From JAUVKT01 sp942491535 (GTDB taxonomy: Bacteria; Bacteroidota; Bacteroidia; Bacteroidales; VadinHA17), in NCBI GenBank assembly GCA_942491535.1, contig CALOBV010000024.1, positions 372,001 to 436,000 of the forward strand: a DNA stretch of 64,000 nucleotides. The letters are read 5' to 3'. The notes beneath the pieces were generated by a model. The model did not search any database and was not told the origin of the DNA. It worked only from the letters and a program-made list of their open reading frames with translations. Made by a program: the position numbers and the translations under genes. Numbering within the stretch: position 1 is the first letter of the stretch; each line of letters opens with the position of its first letter. Positions 61,887 through 64,000 of this stretch are shown here, piece by piece.

Positions 61887-62468
61887 CTACTGGGTGAAAT
61901 TTTTTTTAAAATATTCCATAAGATTATCCTGAAGGTTCTTCTTCATCCTGAAAATAAGGGACTGAACGGATGAAAGTGACAGATCCATAACCCTTGAAAT
62001 CTCTTCATACGAAAGTTCTTCATATTTCTGAAGAATAAATGCCGTTCTTTGATTATCAGGAAGTAAATTAATTGCCTGGCGCAATGCTTTTCTATGGTCT
62101 GAGGCAGTTATACCATCATCTGCGCCTTCACCAGAGCTTGCACTTATCCCATCATTTATTTCCATATATTCAAGATGACTTCTTGACTTCAGCGATCTGA
62201 TATGATTTAAGGATTTATTAACAGCAACCCTGTAGAGCCAGGTCGAGAGACGTGCTTCTCCTCTTAAGGAAGAAGAAGATCTGAATAGTTGAATAAAAAC
62301 ATCCTGGGCAATATCCTCGGCATCCTCCTGGCTCCCGACAAAGCCCTTACAAACCCTGATAATGCTTTTTTGATACAACTCAATAATTTGCCTAAAAGCA
62401 TCCTGGTCGCCCCTCTTCAAAGCAGCAATAAGTATATCTTCTTCCGATTTAAAATGCTCTTTTGTCAC
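61887..62468 (-). CDS. ECF sigma factor (RpoE-like)
   Basis: 193 residues. Region 2: FRQIIELYQKSIIRVCKGFV, EDAEDIAQDVFIQLFRSSSS and RGEARLSTWLYRVAVNKSLN. Region 4: LPDNQRTAFILQKYEELSYE and EISRVMDLSLSSVQSLIFRM. It starts a four-gene unit with the zinc-finger anti-sigma factor and two Spy-like proteins, which together form a self-contained envelope- or metal-stress circuit. Confidence 0.94.
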   Translation of the reverse strand: MTKEHFKSEEDILIAALKRGDQDAFRQIIELYQKSIIRVCKGFVGSQEDAEDIAQDVFIQLFRSSSSLRGEARLSTWLYRVAVNKSLNHIRSLKSRSHLEYMEINDGISASSGEGADDGITASDHRKALRQAINLLPDNQRTAFILQKYEELSYEEISRVMDLSLSSVQSLIFRMKKNLQDNLMEYFKKNFTQ

Positions 62469-62533
62469 AAATAGTATTGTTCACCTAACTATAGCGTTAG
62501 ACAACATGAAACAAAAATAATTGCGCTTACATA

Positions 62534-63454
62534 TTAATCTTTATAAGCAAAAGATTCTCTGACCTTCCATTTATATATGATAAACAGAGTGCCTATAAAT
62601 ATGGCAGATAAAATAATCAGGTATAAATATTCTGACCATGGATGAACTGCCTGTTGTTCAAACATAGCTACTGTCTGGAGTGCTGAAGCCTTCTGGGTTA
62701 CAAAAACCGACAGGAAAATATTATTTGCAGCATGCGCTCCAATTGCAAGTTCAATACCGTTATCCAGCACCGAAATAATGCCAAACATTAGACCAAAGCT
62801 TATATATTGTGGCATCATGGTAAGGAAGCCGAACTCCTTAATTTCAGGATTCATCACATGCATTAAACCGAATAAGATTGATGTAATCAAAAGAGGCAAC
62901 CACTTATTTCGTGCAGAAACACCAATACCCTGCATTAGATAACCCCTGAACAGGACTTCCTCAAAAGTAGTCTGAAAGGGCATTAGCAAAAGCGAAATTA
63001 CAGCAAGTACAAATAAACTTTTCCCTGTATTATGAAGTGTAAAGTTTGACGGATCAAGCTTCAGGCTAAGTACAAGGTAAACGGCCATAAGAAAAGCCCA
63101 TAATAAAAAACTTATAATAACCCTAGACCAGCGGCATGAAGAACCCCCATTTATCAACGACATAAAGGTTCTTCCATGCAATGGCTTCATCAATAAAAAA
63201 ACCGTTAGCAAGCCAACTATAAAAGGAATTACGATAAGTACAAGTGCCAGGTTCGGCTCAATCCCAAAAACCGACATGTCGGCAATGTTGTCAGATGCGG
63301 CTCCAATTAAAGACGGATCGGCTGTTGCCTTTGCTACTATAGCCACTATCAATGGTATGGCACCTATAGTATTTGCAACTCCAAATGCTGCTATAAACAT
63401 TACCAGGTACCTCCACCAGCTATTTTTACCTATTAGTGCTGATTCAAAAAACAT
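62534..63454 (-). CDS. CPBP-family intramembrane metalloprotease
   Basis: 306 residues with about eight helices. Catalytic motif FEEVLFRGYLMQ near residue 164, then ITSILFGLMHVMNPE and IGAHAANNIF, giving the two Glu, Arg and His residues of the CPBP family. It is not closely similar to the one at 58188. It starts 11 bp after the nadB stop on the same strand. Confidence 0.9.
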   Translation of the reverse strand: MFFESALIGKNSWWRYLVMFIAAFGVANTIGAIPLIVAIVAKATADPSLIGAASDNIADMSVFGIEPNLALVLIVIPFIVGLLTVFLLMKPLHGRTFMSLINGGSSCRWSRVIISFLLWAFLMAVYLVLSLKLDPSNFTLHNTGKSLFVLAVISLLLMPFQTTFEEVLFRGYLMQGIGVSARNKWLPLLITSILFGLMHVMNPEIKEFGFLTMMPQYISFGLMFGIISVLDNGIELAIGAHAANNIFLSVFVTQKASALQTVAMFEQQAVHPWSEYLYLIILSAIFIGTLFIIYKWKVRESFAYKD

Positions 63455-63465
63455 ATTAAATAATT

Positions 63466-64000
63466 TTAAAACTCACCTCCTGCGCTTCGGGGGTGATCTA
63501 TTGAATAATGCAAACCGAGGCTTTCCTTTCTGCTGCTTGCCATTTTTATAACCAGATAGCCAACATTAATAAGATTTCTCAGTTCAATAATTTTTCTGCT
63601 TATCAAAGATTTCTTGTATAACTCTTCTGTCTCAATATATATTAGTTCAAGGCGTTTTAGCGCTCTCTCCAATCTAAGGTCAGATCTTACAATGCCAACA
63701 TAGTTCGACATAATCATCTGCATCTCACGGTAGTTCTGGGTAACAAGCACCATTTCCTCGGGATGGTTTGCCCCTTTGAAATCCCAATCGGGAATATTTT
63801 CCTTATAACTAAGCTTACTTATCCTGGACAATGAATCCTCAGCAGCCCGGTGTGCAAAGACCACAGCTTCGAGGAGAGAATTTGATGCAAGCCTGTTAGC
63901 CCCGTGTAAGCCGGTTGATGCTACTTCTCCAATTGCATATAACCTGCTAACAGAACTTTCCCCGTTCTTATCAACCTTTATCCCACCACACAGATAATGT
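63466..64000 (-). CDS. nadB: L-aspartate oxidase, C-terminal part (runs off the right edge)
   Basis: About 178 residues; the start lies beyond the window. The part seen begins HYLCGGIKVDKNG and has LYAIGEVASTGLHGANRLAS with NSLLEAVVFAHRAAE, the FAD-return motif of the NadB/SdhA family. The C-terminal helical domain follows (MQMIMSNYVGIVRSDLRLER) and ends HPRSAGGEF. LHGANRLASNSLLE is diagnostic for NadB against SdhA. It oxidises aspartate to iminoaspartate in NAD synthesis. Confidence 0.94.
   Translation of the reverse strand, partial: HYLCGGIKVDKNGESSVSRLYAIGEVASTGLHGANRLASNSLLEAVVFAHRAAEDSLSRISKLSYKENIPDWDFKGANHPEEMVLVTQNYREMQMIMSNYVGIVRSDLRLERALKRLELIYIETEELYKKSLISRKIIELRNLINVGYLVIKMASSRKESLGLHYSIDHPRSAGGEF

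Overview
The window is a 64 kb piece of a Bacteroidota chromosome, probably of the Bacteroidales/Marinilabiliales type. Supporting signs are promoters of the TAnnTTTG type (for example before tRNA-Ala, rplM, dxs and sdhC), almost no Shine-Dalgarno sequences, lipoboxes of the Bacteroidota kind, single-gene TonB proteins, a DUF2723 membrane protein, an ECF sigma/FecR/STN operon, the three-gene SdhCAB block with a one-piece cytochrome b subunit, and a GTG-started rplM. Genus and species cannot be read from the sequence.

Layout. 1-9.9 kb: the start of hflX, a lipoprotein, a TonB protein, tRNA-Ala, a flippase-like membrane protein, a large ABC transporter with TerB-like and FHA-like front domains, and two exported proteins. 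8.9-14.9 kb (minus): a membrane protein, purD, a polysaccharide deacetylase and a DUF2723 glycosyltransferase-like protein. 15-19.3 kb: the translation block rplM-rpsI-rpsB-tsf, then pyrH and frr. 19.3-25.9 kb: a radical SAM protein, a surface-signalling operon (two paralogous exported proteins around an ECF sigma factor and a FecR anti-sigma factor) and an OmpA lipoprotein. 26-31 kb: dxs, an MFS/POT transporter and lnt. 31.3-36 kb: a small stress-type cluster (cold-shock protein, DUF5670, cupin, beta-barrel, CsbD-like protein, two AraC-type regulators, second TonB). 36.4-46.3 kb: an M14 peptidase followed by an accessory stretch with relics, orphan lipoproteins, a four-helix-bundle protein and a tRNA-Leu/GIY-YIG tandem array. 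46.3-64 kb: metabolism and housekeeping (ureohydrolase, dCMP deaminase, S41 protease, sdhCAB, M28 and M24 peptidases, dihydrouridine synthase, an ECF sigma/anti-sigma/Spy-like operon, two CPBP proteases, the 3' part of nadB).

Two observations stand out. First, four promoters in the 31-34.4 kb stress cluster carry the same 38-bp site: two 9-bp half-sites 21 bp apart, ending 26-27 bp before the last base of a weak -7 element. This is the layout expected for an AraC-type activator, and two AraC-type proteins with an unusual metal-binding-like N-terminus lie between the sites. It looks like a compact local regulon of cold-shock, envelope and CsbD-like genes. Second, tRNA-Leu(CAA) at 43.7 kb is followed by a tandem series of decayed tRNA-Leu copies alternating with a GIY-YIG nuclease gene (one intact, one ruined). 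One decayed tRNA copy has a CCGATA-N2-TATCGG palindrome set into each of its T, anticodon and D arms, and a similar palindrome lies just after the other tRNA gene in the window. This suggests a small tRNA-linked mobile module.
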